The notes under the pieces are model-generated. The model did not search any database, was not told the DNA's origin, and worked only from the letters and a program-made list of their open reading frames with translations. Positions 21,640 through 32,950 of a stretch of 64,000 bases of DNA are shown in pieces. The stretch is from Peronospora farinosa (taxonomy: Eukaryota > Oomycota > Peronosporomycetes > Peronosporales > Peronosporaceae), in assembly GCA_947646735.1 (NCBI GenBank), contig CANTFK010000035.1, positions 124,001 to 188,000 on the forward strand, written 5' to 3'. How positions within the stretch are numbered: position 1 is the first letter of the stretch; the number at the start of each line of letters is the position of its first letter. The position numbers were made by a program, and so were the translations under genes.

Positions 21640-23880
21640 TTACTTGACATCCTTGACGATATCTGCGCCATTACGTAAATCGACTCCGACCTCATTCAAA
21701 TCTGTTGGTGCGGTTACTGCGGCGGGTGGTGCAATGACCTGCACGATGCCATGTCGAGTAAACATCGGAGGCGCAGACGTGTGTGGAACTGTCATGAGTT
21801 CTGAGTCAGACACCGGCAAATTGAGATCAACTATTCCTGTTGGCTTGTCTGCTTCATCCACATAAGCAGCTACACCCGACACGCCCGAAGCAGCTGCACT
21901 CACATTGCTAGGAAGCGAAAGCCCGCGCAATGCGCCTATAGCACTGAGTGCCTTTATTTTCTTGCGCGCGCGTTTCCACTTGGCGTGGACTGTGAGCGTT
22001 GCATTGATGCGGAAACCCTCCATAAACTCATTGATGTTGATTTCGTTGTCGTAGGTGAAGTCCATCATCCGCATGTAGTCCAAGCCATTTGTGCTGAACG
22101 GCTTCGTTCCAGGAGGCAAGTGTTTATTCAGCAACTTGATGCCATTCGCCAACTCATCTACCGATATAGTACCGTTGCCATCACGATCCAACACGCGGAA
22201 AAGAGCTTCTAGTCGTGAGCGGTGACGGTACAGCAAATTGAAGGCCTCGCGCTGCTTCTCGTGCTCCGGATCAGCATTTCCATCACTCGTATGTCTAACT
22301 GCTCCCTCCGCATTGTATCGATCCAAGAAATCGTTGTACGGCACCATACCCTCTTCGTCTAGCGCAGTCAGCAGAGGCTGAAGAGCCTTCCAGTCCAAGG
22401 ATAGATCCAGTATGTCTCCCATAATGGCACCCCATGTCAGAACCGTAATCTTACCTGATTTCTCCTTGTCAAACTTGTCAAATTCCTCGACCAAATCAGA
22501 TCGGAATTGCACAATGAGCGAAAAAAGCGCATCCAAGTTAGACACGGCCATGTCGCGACTCTCGGCGCTCGCCATGTACTGGAAAAAAGCAGGTTTGTCC
22601 GCACCCGAAGGGATACGCATAAAGCAGCCTAGATTATTTGTCTTGCCGCAATAGTTCGATGCCGAGAACAATGTAACCAGCATACCTTTTTCCTTGTACG
22701 GCCAGTCAAAACCTTGTGGAACGCACTCATGTGAGCGAACCACAAGAGCAAGCTTATTCTTAATCATGAACTTCTGCACAAGGTCCGGGCCGTAAATGAT
22801 ACCAGCGCCACGTTTATTTTCCTCGAATCCCTTAGTAGTCTTTGGATCGCTCCAAAGTAAGTCTCGAATGAGTTGCATCTTTCGGTGTGGTTCACGATCC
22901 TTTCGGCTCTTAGGTTTCGTACGGTAGCGCGTGAGATCGTAGCCAGTGCGGTCAAGCGTGTTAAATTCCTGGATCAGAATGTTCTCGCGGGGCACACCGC
23001 CGTGCACGACGAGCACACGGTCATCAATAAGCGTGGCAAGGGGCAGGTAGCGAAAGCTCTCGCAGAAGAGGTCGTATACGTACCGGTCGTATTTGACTTC
23101 GCATTCTTTCATAAATCCAAACACTTGCGTGATCGAGTTCTCTTCATGGTTGCCGCGGTTGAGCAAAACGTGATGCGGATATAGCAGCTTAAATAGGTAA
23201 ATGATGATGGCAATCTCTACGCCGCGATCACCACGGTCTACAAAGTCTCCGTTGAACAAGTACGGGTTAGATTCAGACGGCAGACCATTCTCGCGAAGGA
23301 TCAAAAGAAGATCATCCAGCTGTCCGTGCAAGTCGCCAACGATCGTAATGTGGTTAGCGGGTGCAACTTTAAACTCTACCATTGTTGGATGTTGCCGCAA
23401 CAAGATCGTCGCTTCGTTTATCACGCGCACTACCACATTTCGCGGGATCTTTTGTCCATTACGACACGAATCAATCATGTTTTCAACGTTCTTGAGCGTA
23501 ATGATCTCGTCCAACTCGTCTCCCTGCACATACATGTCGGCAATATCGATATTGCCTACATCCTGCTGGCAGACAGGACGAAGTGCCTTTGTCTCATTCT
23601 GCTTTCCTTCTTCCAATCCAGGAATGTAATTCACCAAAGCATCAAGAAATTGCGACAACTCCAACTGCACAAGAAAGCAAAAAAAAGAAACACCAACAAC
23701 TCATTAGAATAAAAACAAGCTACAAAGTCAATCGAAAGAAAACGTACCACTTCAGCTTCTTCTCGATTTTCTAAATCATTAAAGAGCTTCCAATTTGAAA
23801 TAATTTGATCTTCAGTTGGTGTCGAAGCAATTGAGCTTGATGGTGATAACGACTCAGACTGCTGAGGTGAGGCTGCTGCA
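21640..23880 (-). CDS. Ser/Thr protein phosphatase with EF-hands (PPEF/RdgC type)
   Basis: The main exon (23667 down to 21640) encodes a PPP-family phosphatase with GDLHGQ, GDFVDRG and RGNHE metal-binding motifs, then VVHGGVPRENILI and RSHECVPQGF. The C-terminal half has EF-hand calcium-binding loops, clearest in DRDGNGTISVDEL, with a weaker one in DFTYDNEININEF. This order is that of PPEF/RdgC phosphatases, which dephosphorylate calcium-regulated targets. A short upstream exon (about 23876-23748) encodes a serine-rich segment ending LFNDLENREEAEV. I could not find a convincing start codon; a further 5' exon may lie at 24240-24080 (KSKFSGTPFFRIRTLQKW), so the 5' end is open. The extension after the EF-hands is variable and not recognised. 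Confidence 0.85.
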
Positions 23881-24435
23881 ACATACCAACATCAGTTTGC
23901 GCCCATTCCGTACATCATTATTGCTGCTGCAACTTAAAAAGAGAACAAAATACCCAATTGCTGTTCATTTGTGCTTTTTATTTGGGGTCCCGTCTTGCAA
24001 TTTCTACCAATGAGAATACAACGAGGTAAGCCATGGAGCTTTATTATACAACAAGCTATAGAACATCAAGCTTAACATACATTGAACTATAACGGCGTGA
24101 AGTTGTGGGTGCCAAACGCGCAGGGGCCGCTGCGTTCCCGTGGTGTGCTTCCTCTTCGAAGGACGGTTTGTTACCCATTTTTGCAGTGTTCTGATTCGGA
24201 AGAAGGGTGTACCCGAAAACTTTGACTTTATATCATCCAATCAGATCAGCCAGGATGTTTACGACACGAATCAGATGTCGTTGAGTAGGCCCAATCATAT
24301 TCGACTAAGAAATTAACTTTGAGCCACATATTAGTCCAAATTTTAACAAAGAAGCAATTATTTACCCGGTCAAATGAAAAAAACTTGACGCCTTCCTACC
24401 TCTTGATGACCTGTATACAATACTGCTGGGCTCGC

Positions 24436-26484
24436 CTAGTCCGAAAGCGTCTGAAAAGCTTGCTCCACTTCTTCGTCCAGTCCACTAAAAAAGGCCTTGA
24501 GCTCAGCCTCCGGCTGCTTAGGTAGCTGGAATTTCGTCTGAATAATCTTCTGCAGCACCGGGTTCATGGACGTCTTGATCTGTGCCCACGTCACCTTTGC
24601 ATCGGGTGGAGAGTCAGCAATTACTTTCTGGCTTAGATTGTAGAACAGGATGATCGATCGTAGCATGCCCACACTCTTCACCAAGGGGCATGTATAATCA
24701 TAGTTCGAAAAGGCGTTCTGCTGCAGGAAATCCTCACGGATGATCTTTGCCACCTCCATAATCACCTTTTGATCCTCAGAAAGTGACTCTTTACCAACAA
24801 GTTGCACGATCTCAGTCAGGTTGTCCTCTTTCTGCAGGATCTCCTGGCACTTCGTACGTAGCATCGAGTACTCTGGATCAATCTTGTTGAAGAACGGCTC
24901 CAGCACACGCATGTACTTTGTGTAACTGATCAGCCAGTTTACGGACGGGAAATGCTTACGCTGAGCCAGCTTCTTGTCCAGACCCCAAAAGACCTGGACG
25001 ATACTCAGAGTAGCCGCCGTCACAGGGTCGGAGAAGTCACCACCAGGTGGCGAGACGGCACCCACGACAGTAACGCTGCCCTCACGCTTCGGGCTACCCA
25101 GACACGACACTCGACCAGCACGCTCATAGAAAGCAGCCAGACGAGCACCCAGGTAGGCCGGGTAACCGCTATCAGCAGGCATTTCACCCAAACGACCCGA
25201 TATTTCACGCAGAGCCTCAGCCCAACGACTCGTGGAGTCAGCCATCATCGACACATTCATGCCCTGATCACGGAAGTACTCGGCCAGCGTGATACCAGTG
25301 TAGATCGAAGCCTCACGGGCAGCCACAGGCATATTCGAGGTGTTGGCCACCAGCGTCGTACGCTTCATAATCGGCACCTCGCAGTCGTTAACAGTCATTG
25401 TTAGCTCGGGGAAATCGTTCAGCACTTCGGCCATCTCGTTACCACGCTCACCGCAACCCACGTACACAATTGCATCAGAGTTAGAGTGCTTGGACAGGGC
25501 CTGCGAAATGACCGTCTTACCGCAGCCGAAAGCACCGGGCACAGCGCAAGTTCCGCCAAGCACAGATGGAAACAAAGCATCAATGATACGCTGACCTGTC
25601 GTCAGAGCGACATTGCCGGCCAGTTTCTCTGCAACCGGACGCGGTTTTCGCACCGGCCACATGTGCGAAAGCCCAAGCTTGTGCGTGACACCAGTCGTGT
25701 CGTTACGCACTTCTAGCACCGTATCTTTGAGCGTAAACTGCTCATTATTGTCGGTATCAGCACCGTAGATCTTGACTACCGTACCAAAGATATTAGGTGG
25801 ACACATGATCTTGTGCGAGTGCAAAATGTCGTTCTCATGGACAAGACCGAAGATGTCGCCACCTGAAATGGGGTCTCCCTCACGAAAGTTCACGGGCTTG
25901 TAGCGCCATGGTTTATCAGCATTCAGCGAGGGCACATCCACACCACGAGGAATGTATACGTCCTTGGTGAGATCACTGATAGCGTGCAGAGGACGTTGAA
26001 TACCATCGAAAATATTGTCCACAATACCAGGACCGAGCTCCACAGACAGCGGCTGTTTACGACGCTCCACAGGGTCACCCACAGTTAGTCCCGACGTGTC
26101 TTCGTACACTTGAATGGACGCGTTAGTGTTTTCTAACTTGATAATCTCGCCTACGAGTTTGTCATGACCCACACGGACCTAAAAAGAGCATAACTTGGTC
26201 AGTTTACAACATATTGCAAGGGCAAAAGCTGGAAACAGTAGCGTACCAGTTCATACATTGCAGCACCATGCATATTCTCAGCAATTACCACTGTTTTAAT
26301 AGATAAACACACACCAATTAAGTAAATAAATGACATCTCCCGATAGTTTTTTAATCACATGAAAAAGAAAAAGCTCTGCTGGGCTGTAACATGAATGAAA
26401 TAAGCGATACGTACAGGGACCGGAGACCTTGTACACGTAGCCAAAGTCGTACTCCTTTTCATTGTCACCAAACACATGCGCCAT
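24436..26484 (-). CDS. VMA1: V-type H+-ATPase catalytic subunit A
   Basis: This is the ATP-hydrolysing subunit of the vacuolar proton pump V1 sector. There are three exons: 26484-26415 ([20 protein letters not shown]), 26290-26247 ([15 protein letters not shown]) and 26178-24436, giving 618 aa, the usual length for the family. The P-loop is [23 protein letters not shown] and [20 protein letters not shown] are catalytic-site blocks, and the arginine-containing C-terminal block is also seen. Both introns keep phase with GT/AG ends. The start overlaps a short shared promoter with NOB1. No sign of an intein or a disruption is seen. Confidence 0.97.
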
Positions 26485-26696
26485 CGTGAAATCTTTTGTC
26501 TTAACTTTTAGCCCTTTGACTGCGATCTTTTACTTGCGTTTTGAGAATAAAACCATATTAAATGTAGATTCTATCCTATTCGCTGAAATAGACAGCACTT
26601 CTTCGCAGCATCGATTGGCCAAAATTAACACTCTACTTATTGGCTGAAAATCGGTAAGTTTGATTGGCATCGACGCACAGTAGCAATTCGACCATC
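26485..26696. promoter_or_regulatory. Divergent promoter between VMA1 and NOB1
   Basis: Only 212 bp separate the two start codons. Three ATTGG boxes on the plus strand (26614-26618, 26639-26643, 26663-26667) lie close together on the NOB1 side. No TATA box is obvious. Shared regulation is inferred from the spacing. Confidence 0.5.
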
Positions 26697-28265
26697 ATGG
26701 CGGACCAAGTTGAGCAAGTGACGGCGTCTCTGGCGTCCATGCAGTCGAATCCTGCTGCTGTTCCATCTACAGAAGCTTCCGATAATTCTGCTCTTTCTTA
26801 TGCATCGGATTCAAGCGCTTCTGAAGTCCTGAAACCCGCTTTGACGACCAACAAGAAAGTGCTAAGTCTGGTCATTGACTCTGGTGCTATCATTAAAGGC
26901 ACGAACCTGGCGGTGCTGGCGGAGGTAATTTTGTGCTCTATGAATGGCTAAATTGCGACGAAAAACTTATTATCGGGGCTTTCTTTTCTGTCGTGTCAGA
27001 ACTTTTGGACCGTGCCTGATGTGCTGGACGAGATTCGTGACAAGAAGTCACGTGCCATTTTAGAGCGACTGCCGTTTAATCTGCAAACACGTGAGCCGTC
27101 GGCGGAAGCAATGAAGGCCGTGGTCAACTTTTCTCGCAAGACTGGAGACTTTGCTTATTTGTCGCTCACGGATCTGCGTGTCATGGCGTTGTCGTACCAG
27201 CTGGAGGTCGAGGCGAATGGAGCCGACCACCTACGAACAAGTCCCGAACGTTCGCAGACGGTCACGCGCGCTACTAACGGCAAGATTGTAGGCGGATCGC
27301 AGTCTAACATTCCGTGCAAATACTTTGGCACGGCTATGGGGTGTAAGTTTGGAGACGAATGCAGGTTCTCACATGACGCTGTTGAAAATAATGAGAAAGC
27401 TGCTGAGATATCGACGAAAAAGGTTGATATTTCCTGTCGATTCTTCAACACTCCGGAGGGATGCAAATACGGGAACGAGTGCTCATTCACTCACGAAGAG
27501 ACTGAGGGACGTGTCAAAGAAACGGAGACTGCCGAGTCTGCCGTAGAGCACGTGATCAGTGATGACGTCCGTAATGCTGACGTCAAGTCGCGTATCATGG
27601 GTGGGTTCGCGGCGTCGAGTAATGCCGGTGCTGCTGAGGATGACGGCAAAAACTGGATCACTAATGAAAACTTTGCCAAGTTCACGGCATCTCCATTTGG
27701 CGATGGTCAAGGCCTGGAGGAAATATCGTCCCAGGTTTCTGTAGGATGCATCACGACAGATTTCTCGATGCAGAATGTGATGCTTCAGATCGGACTTCGG
27801 CTTTTATCGACAGAAGGTATGCTTATCAAGCGTGTGAAGCAGTGGATTTTACGTTGCATTGCTTGCTTCACGACGTCTACTGAGATGGGACGTCTTTTTT
27901 GTCCCAAGTGTGGCAATAGTACGATGGACCGCGTGTCGTACAGTTTGGATCGCGATGGTCAAATGACTTTCTACACACGGGCAAACCGTCCCACTAAACT
28001 TTCAGGTACCAAGTTTTCATTGCCTAAGCCCAAGGGTGGACGTAACGGCGACTTGCTACTCCGTGAGGATCAGCTTTTGGTTGGTATTTGGGGTCAGCGT
28101 CAGCGCCAGCACAAAAAGGTAATGCAGAGCGCTTTTGGCGAGAATGTCGCACACGATCTCGGTGTCAAGGCCGAGAAGCAAACATGTATTACTGTTGGTT
28201 ATGGACGAATGAACCCAAACGCACAGAAGGGTCGTGAACGTCGTGGCAAGAAGAAGCGCAATTAG
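26697..28265 (+). CDS. NOB1: NOB1-like 20S pre-rRNA endonuclease with two CCCH zinc fingers
   Basis: NOB1 cuts pre-rRNA at site D to make the 18S 3' end in late 40S maturation. Exon 1 is 26697-26924 and exon 2 is 27000-28265, giving 497 aa. The PIN nuclease domain starts at about residue 59 (LSLVIDSGAIIKG) and includes VPDVLDEIRDKKSR and an acidic LTDLRVMALSYQLE block. The C-terminal zinc ribbon is RCIACF..FCPKCGN, followed by the family tail (GRNGDLLLREDQLL, GRMNPNAQKGRERRGKKKR). Between the two domains are two CX8CX5CX3H fingers (CKYFGTAMGCKFGDECRFSH and CRFFNTPEGCKYGNECSFTH). Those are not part of the yeast or human protein as I know it. The ATG at 26697 is chosen because it starts the acidic leader and gives the frame into the intron. 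Confidence 0.9.
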
Positions 28266-28520
28266 ATTATCAATGCAAGCGTCATTGGGTTGATCCGATA
28301 GTTTCGATAGGGCGGATTTTTTTGTCGGGCATGTATATTCTGATGTAGACATATTCTTCTCTCATAAACAGCGCAACGTTCTAAACAGCATAACATCTTT
28401 ATGATAAACTTGCAGAGGTTCTTTATGTAATCTTTACACACGCTATTCGATTGGTCAAAAATCTATTCATTAAATCATAATATCCAAATTTCTATAGATC
28501 GTCACCAAGTCTCCAAGCAC

Positions 28521-29423
28521 ATGAGCATCACCAAGGAATCAGTCGTTGAGCTGCGTCACCCGTCGGGATCCCGTGCCCAAGTGTATCTATACGGTGCGAC
28601 AGTCACGTCTTTCTATACAGCGCAAGAACCTACACGCAACGTACTGTTCGTGTCCAAGAAGGCGCTTTTAGACGGCAGTAAACCCATCCGCGGTGGAATT
28701 CCGCTTGTATTTCCAGTCTTTGGTGCTGCCGAGGGGTTTCCTAATCACGGCTTTGCACGCATTCACAAGTGGAAGCTAGACCAGTTGATCCAGAGCGCCA
28801 ATGAAGACGAGAGCCCCGTCGTTGCTACGTTTTCTCTTGACGTCTCGGACGATATCAAGGCCATGTACCCACACGATTTTGCACTCGTGTACGAGGTCAA
28901 GCTATGTGCCAATGTACTGACAACGGCTATTCATATACATAACAAGTCAGAGGGGGAGATCTCTTTCCAGGCTTTATTGCACACTTATTTGTCGGTGGAC
29001 GACGTGCGTGGCGGAGGTGTCGTGGTTGAGGGACTCAAGGGACTCATGTACTACGACAAGGTCGCGGCCGAAGAGAAGATAGAGCACAGAGATAAATTGA
29101 GCTTTTGTCAGGAGACCGACAGTGTCTATGCCAATGCCCCGTCTCCTGTTTTCGTCCGCATCAAGCGTGCGAATGGCAAAGAGCAGGTCGTGACGATCGA
29201 GAAGGAGGCCTGCATTAAGAGTGGCTCATCGCACATGTCTCAGGGCAGTGACGTCGTTGTGTGGAACCCGTGGGCTGACAAGGCACAAGAAATGAATGAC
29301 TTTGAAGACGAGGAGTACCCGGCCATGCTCTGCGTCGAACCTGGTCGCGTTAGCGATCAGCAAAAGCTCTTAGCGGGACACACGTTTACGCTGCAGCAGG
29401 CCATCAAGGTGTCGGCGTTGTAG
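28521..29423 (+). CDS. Glucose-6-phosphate 1-epimerase (aldose epimerase family)
   Basis: A single exon encodes 300 aa. It interconverts the alpha and beta anomers of hexose-6-phosphate in the cytosol. The YeaD/Ymr099c-type blocks are present: RGGIPLVFPVFG, FPNHGFAR (substrate and catalytic histidine region), FQALLHTYLSVDD with the second conserved histidine, VVWNPW, and CVEPGRV with the catalytic glutamate. The length is typical. ATG at 28521 is the first in frame and lies after an AT-rich leader. Confidence is high for the family and moderate for the exact sugar phosphate. Confidence 0.92.
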   Translation: MSITKESVVELRHPSGSRAQVYLYGATVTSFYTAQEPTRNVLFVSKKALLDGSKPIRGGIPLVFPVFGAAEGFPNHGFARIHKWKLDQLIQSANEDESPVVATFSLDVSDDIKAMYPHDFALVYEVKLCANVLTTAIHIHNKSEGEISFQALLHTYLSVDDVRGGGVVVEGLKGLMYYDKVAAEEKIEHRDKLSFCQETDSVYANAPSPVFVRIKRANGKEQVVTIEKEACIKSGSSHMSQGSDVVVWNPWADKAQEMNDFEDEEYPAMLCVEPGRVSDQQKLLAGHTFTLQQAIKVSAL

Positions 29424-29958
29424 TGAATCGACGACATGAGACAGTATGCGGGGATGTTGATTATGTAACAGAGCAATTCCGGGGAAAGATTGACATGCCA
29501 ATAACGATAATTGATATGGAAAGCGTGGTACAAAGGTCAGAGATAAGTAAAGCATTTCTACATTTCTGCATTTCTGCATGATTTTATTATTTTTAACTGG
29601 TATGTCCATTATTTTAATGCATAAAAAACCAAAAACCAAATAAACAAATCATGACAATAAAAACACCTATTTGATGCTTTTTCCATTATCATTTAACTGT
29701 CATCATTTTCTTGCAAGGATTTTATTAACAAAAATCATGCAAAGAAAAAGTGGGTTTTTACAGAACCTATCGAATGGCATGCAAAAATGTCAAAATTTTG
29801 AAATAGGAATAAGTGTCAAAACGTGCCTCTTATTGAGGCTATCAAGTATGTTCACGCAGCAATGCAACCTATTAGCTCCCGTTAATGAATATATAGGTAA
29901 AAATTATATACTACATTTACATTAATCTTTCTCCTAATTAACTATCACCTTGTTGTAG
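29424..29958. other. Intergenic/5' part of the SPRTN gene, first exon not identified
   Basis: This is AT-rich sequence with no clear coding block. The first exon of the downstream SPRTN gene should lie here but I could not identify it. Confidence 0.4.
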
Positions 29959-31527
29959 ATCCAAATCCGGACTTGCACTCGCTCTTCCTGGTACAAATTT
30001 CTATACAAAATCACATTGATTTTATTATTGTAAAGCCGACGCTTATCTCTAAATTTATGTGTTTAAACTAAATTATAGGAATACAATCGCATGTTCTTTG
30101 AAAGTCAATTAGCAGGTTGTGAAGTAAAATGGAGCAAGCGAATGACGCTCTGGTACGTTTTACAGCTGTCAATTATTATTATTTACTTCTATTTGCAATT
30201 CACTCTTCTCCTTGTTTTTGTGTTTTTTGTGGAAATAGTGCTGGATTATGCAGTTTTCAGCCTCGAAGTGGCTTTTGCTCCATTCGGTTAAGGTATGAAA
30301 AAGTTTTATGAGACCAGTTATTGATCGAAGTCATTTTTTAAATTTAGGTGTTTTTTTTTCTTGGTTTTATAGTGAACCGTTGCTGAAACTTCGTCCTCGA
30401 AGCGATATGGTGAATACTTTGTTGGTAGGTTGATCCATTTGAGATTGTTTTTCTATAGGTTTAGTCATCAGTGCTGATAGGAGTTTGGGCTTGTGAGCAG
30501 CACGAAATGATCCATGCATACGTGTTCGTAGCGACCCCCGTGCGAGATCATGAAGATCACGGACCACTGTTTCAGATGCATATGAACCGGATTAATGAAG
30601 CAGCACAGACAAAGATTACGGTGTTCCACACGTTCCATGATGAAGTGAACTCATATCGACAGCACGTGTGGAAATGCAACGTAAGTTTGGTGAGGTAGAA
30701 CAAATTACGTCGATGTTGCAGAACTAAATGTGATGTCGTACTACAGGGTCCGTGCCAACGCACACCGCCGTACTTTGGCCTCGTCAAAAGATCCATGAAT
30801 CGAGTTCCTGGTCCGACTGATCGCTGGTGGGCAGATCATGAACAAAAGTGTGGGGGGAGCTACTTCAAAATTAAAGAACCAGCGGAGTTCACGGCGAAAC
30901 AAGTGAAAAAGAAGGAGAGGAAACTTGCTCGCGAGGAAAAGCAGAAGAAGCAAGACAAGGCAGCAAAGATGGCACCGAGCGTAAAAGAATTCTTTTCGAT
31001 AACCAGAGAGAACGGTAGAAGCGAAAACTCGGGAAAAATCACACGTGGTGATACAAATCCTCTACGCGGTGAAAAGAAGACTCGGTATCCTGATATTACC
31101 AAAAGATAACAATAAGAAGCGAAAGAAGGAGCGTGGAGGCGATAGCGGCAGCGACAGCTTGGGTTTACCGATACTTGCGTGTCCGTCCTTTGCTCCAGTC
31201 ATTTTCTCTACAAGTGAAGATGAGGATGGATATTTCCTAGTGAGTGACATTCATGCGGTCGTGCAACCCTCGCCATCAACTATTCGAAAAGGCGATCAGC
31301 AAGAAGCACTACTCGGGAGTCTTCAAAGTGGCGAGAAGGCTTTTGTGGCTACCACCAGGCCACGTGTTGTGGGGTCTTCTGCTGTTGTAGATTTGACCGT
31401 GTCCGACAGCGATGCTAGTGACGATGATGGATTGGTAAATGCACGGTTGATGGCAATGTCTCGGATATCTGCAGAAGGTTTGCAGACAACAAGACCAGGA
31501 AAGTCAGACGTTGTTGAGATTGAATGA
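29959..31527 (+). CDS. SPRTN: SPRTN/Spartan-like DNA-protein crosslink protease
   Basis: Spartan is a DNA-activated metalloprotease that removes proteins crosslinked to DNA. The gene is split into small exons joined in frame: 29959-29990 (DPNPDLHSLFL), 30079-30152 (EYNRMFFESQLAGCEVKWSK), 30239-30292 (CAGLCSFQPRSGFCSIRL), 30373-30424, 30501-30680 (begins HEMIHAYVFVA, the HExxH zinc site), and 30747-31047 (CQRTPPYFGLVKRSMNR, WWADHEQKCGGSYFKIKEP). A further 58-bp intron (31048-31105) would join the last frame, which ends with VVDLTVSDSDASDDD, a SUMO-interaction-like motif. The first exon with the ATG was not found, so the 5' end is open. The SprT domain and the Zn-binding subdomain are complete. 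Confidence 0.85.
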
Positions 31528-32042
31528 TGAGTGTTCCACTCCTGACTCTTGCAGTTCAAATAACGAAAATGATCTGATGATCCTCCACTTATGCCGTCTT
31601 GAGCTCGAACCGAAGCGCAAAGGTAGCGATCTCTTTTTGATCCACCGAGCATTTTCTTTCGTTGTTAACCACAATTGGACATCACATTGCCCACCAATGT
31701 GCTTGTATGGAAAGAAGATCACAACCTCACCCAGTATGCATATAATCAAGTGACATCAATACTAAGGTCACCTGTTTCCTGACTCACTGCAAGCCATGTC
31801 CAAGAAACTTGACCAGAACAGCAACGCTGCTGCAATGACAATACGCAATGTGAGAAGACGTCGATTTCATCACAACACAAAACTTTGTTTTTCGGGGGTT
31901 TACAGTGGTATATCTGCATCATTCCTATTCGAGGACACTACCTCATAACCTCTCACCCAAAGACGATACCACCTATCGTTAGGTCAAACTTCACATACCC
32001 GAAGGAGGAAAACAGAGAATATCCATCTCCAATTCCTATACA
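31528..32042. other. Intergenic between convergent SPRTN and MLF-like genes
   Basis: Only 3' flanks are expected here. No gene is seen. Confidence 0.45.
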
Positions 32043-32663
32043 TCATGATACTCGAAGCTTATGGGGATTTGCTTGCCACTGGTTGCTACTCGGTTGCTGA
32101 CCGCTTTGAGCTGGAGATTTGCTCGACACTGGTTGCTGCGATTGCTGATCGCTTTGAGCTGCCTCACCCGATTCCTTCAATTCCTTACTTTTCTTCTCCT
32201 GGGCCTTACCAAACGGCGTTTCGCTCCATAGTTTTTCAAACTCTTCTGGCGTGCTTTGAGAACAAATCGTGTGGTGTTCACCCTCGTCCTTGTCGTTCTT
32301 TCGGTTCCACACCGTCTTCAAGCGTTTGCCCACCACCTCACGCTCGTGCTCAGCTTTCAGGCGACCTGTCGAGTCTTCGTAGCGTCGACGCGTACTCATG
32401 ACTTTACGCCCCTTTTCATCCACAACAGACGAGCTACTGAACGAATACGAAGAGAAAGCACGCTTGTTGTCAGCCTCCGGAGTCTCCTTTTGCTGTTCCG
32501 TTGGCGACAAATCCTTGAAAAACTCCTCGTCCGTGCTAACACCAGGCACGTTGTGCATGCTCGTCGACAATTGTGGCATCGTATTGGTGTCCATCATGGA
32601 CAATTCCAGCATCGACATAGGGTGCCATAGCGTTGGACGCACTAAATCCCACGAGGAAAACAT
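32043..32663 (-). CDS. Myeloid leukaemia factor (MLF)-like protein
   Basis: A single exon encodes 206 aa. The family core is clear at about residues 70-155: FSSYSFSSSSVVDEKGRKVM, RRRYEDSTGRLKAEHERE, KRLKTVWNRKNDKDEGEHHT and STPEEFEKLWSETPFG. MLF proteins are nucleocytoplasmic adaptor proteins; the molecular role is not settled, so none is assigned. The C-terminus is low-complexity, rich in Gln, Ser and Pro. The N-terminus (MFSSWDLVRPTLWHP) is short compared with animal MLF1. It is divergent from the TPR gene, with 287 bp between the starts. Confidence 0.88.
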   Translation of the reverse strand: MFSSWDLVRPTLWHPMSMLELSMMDTNTMPQLSTSMHNVPGVSTDEEFFKDLSPTEQQKETPEADNKRAFSSYSFSSSSVVDEKGRKVMSTRRRYEDSTGRLKAEHEREVVGKRLKTVWNRKNDKDEGEHHTICSQSTPEEFEKLWSETPFGKAQEKKSKELKESGEAAQSDQQSQQPVSSKSPAQSGQQPSSNQWQANPHKLRVS

Positions 32664-32950
32664 CTTGATCAGTATTGAGCTCTTGACTTGGTATTTACTT
32701 GGACAATTGAATAATGAGCTGGAGCTTGAGACCCTCTAAGAACAGGGACATGACATTTCAGTTGCTTCATCGAACATTTCTCGTCGATTCTAACGGTCCC
32801 ATCGGATTGTGCCGCGTCTCATTCGGCCGTTGGTGTAGTAGAGGCTTCGATCAAGTCATTATTGATGAAGAGAGTACCCCACAGTTGGAAACGAGGGTAC
32901 ACTAATGGTTACGTTTGGGGTACTCTTTTTTATTAGCACGTGCACTAAAG

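Noticed and set aside
24952..25716. Plus-strand open frames of 76-150 codons across VMA1
   Set aside because: They are shadows of the highly conserved minus-strand V-ATPase gene.
26297..26484. 62-codon protein starting [15 protein letters not shown]
   Set aside because: It is exon 1 of VMA1 read through its intron.
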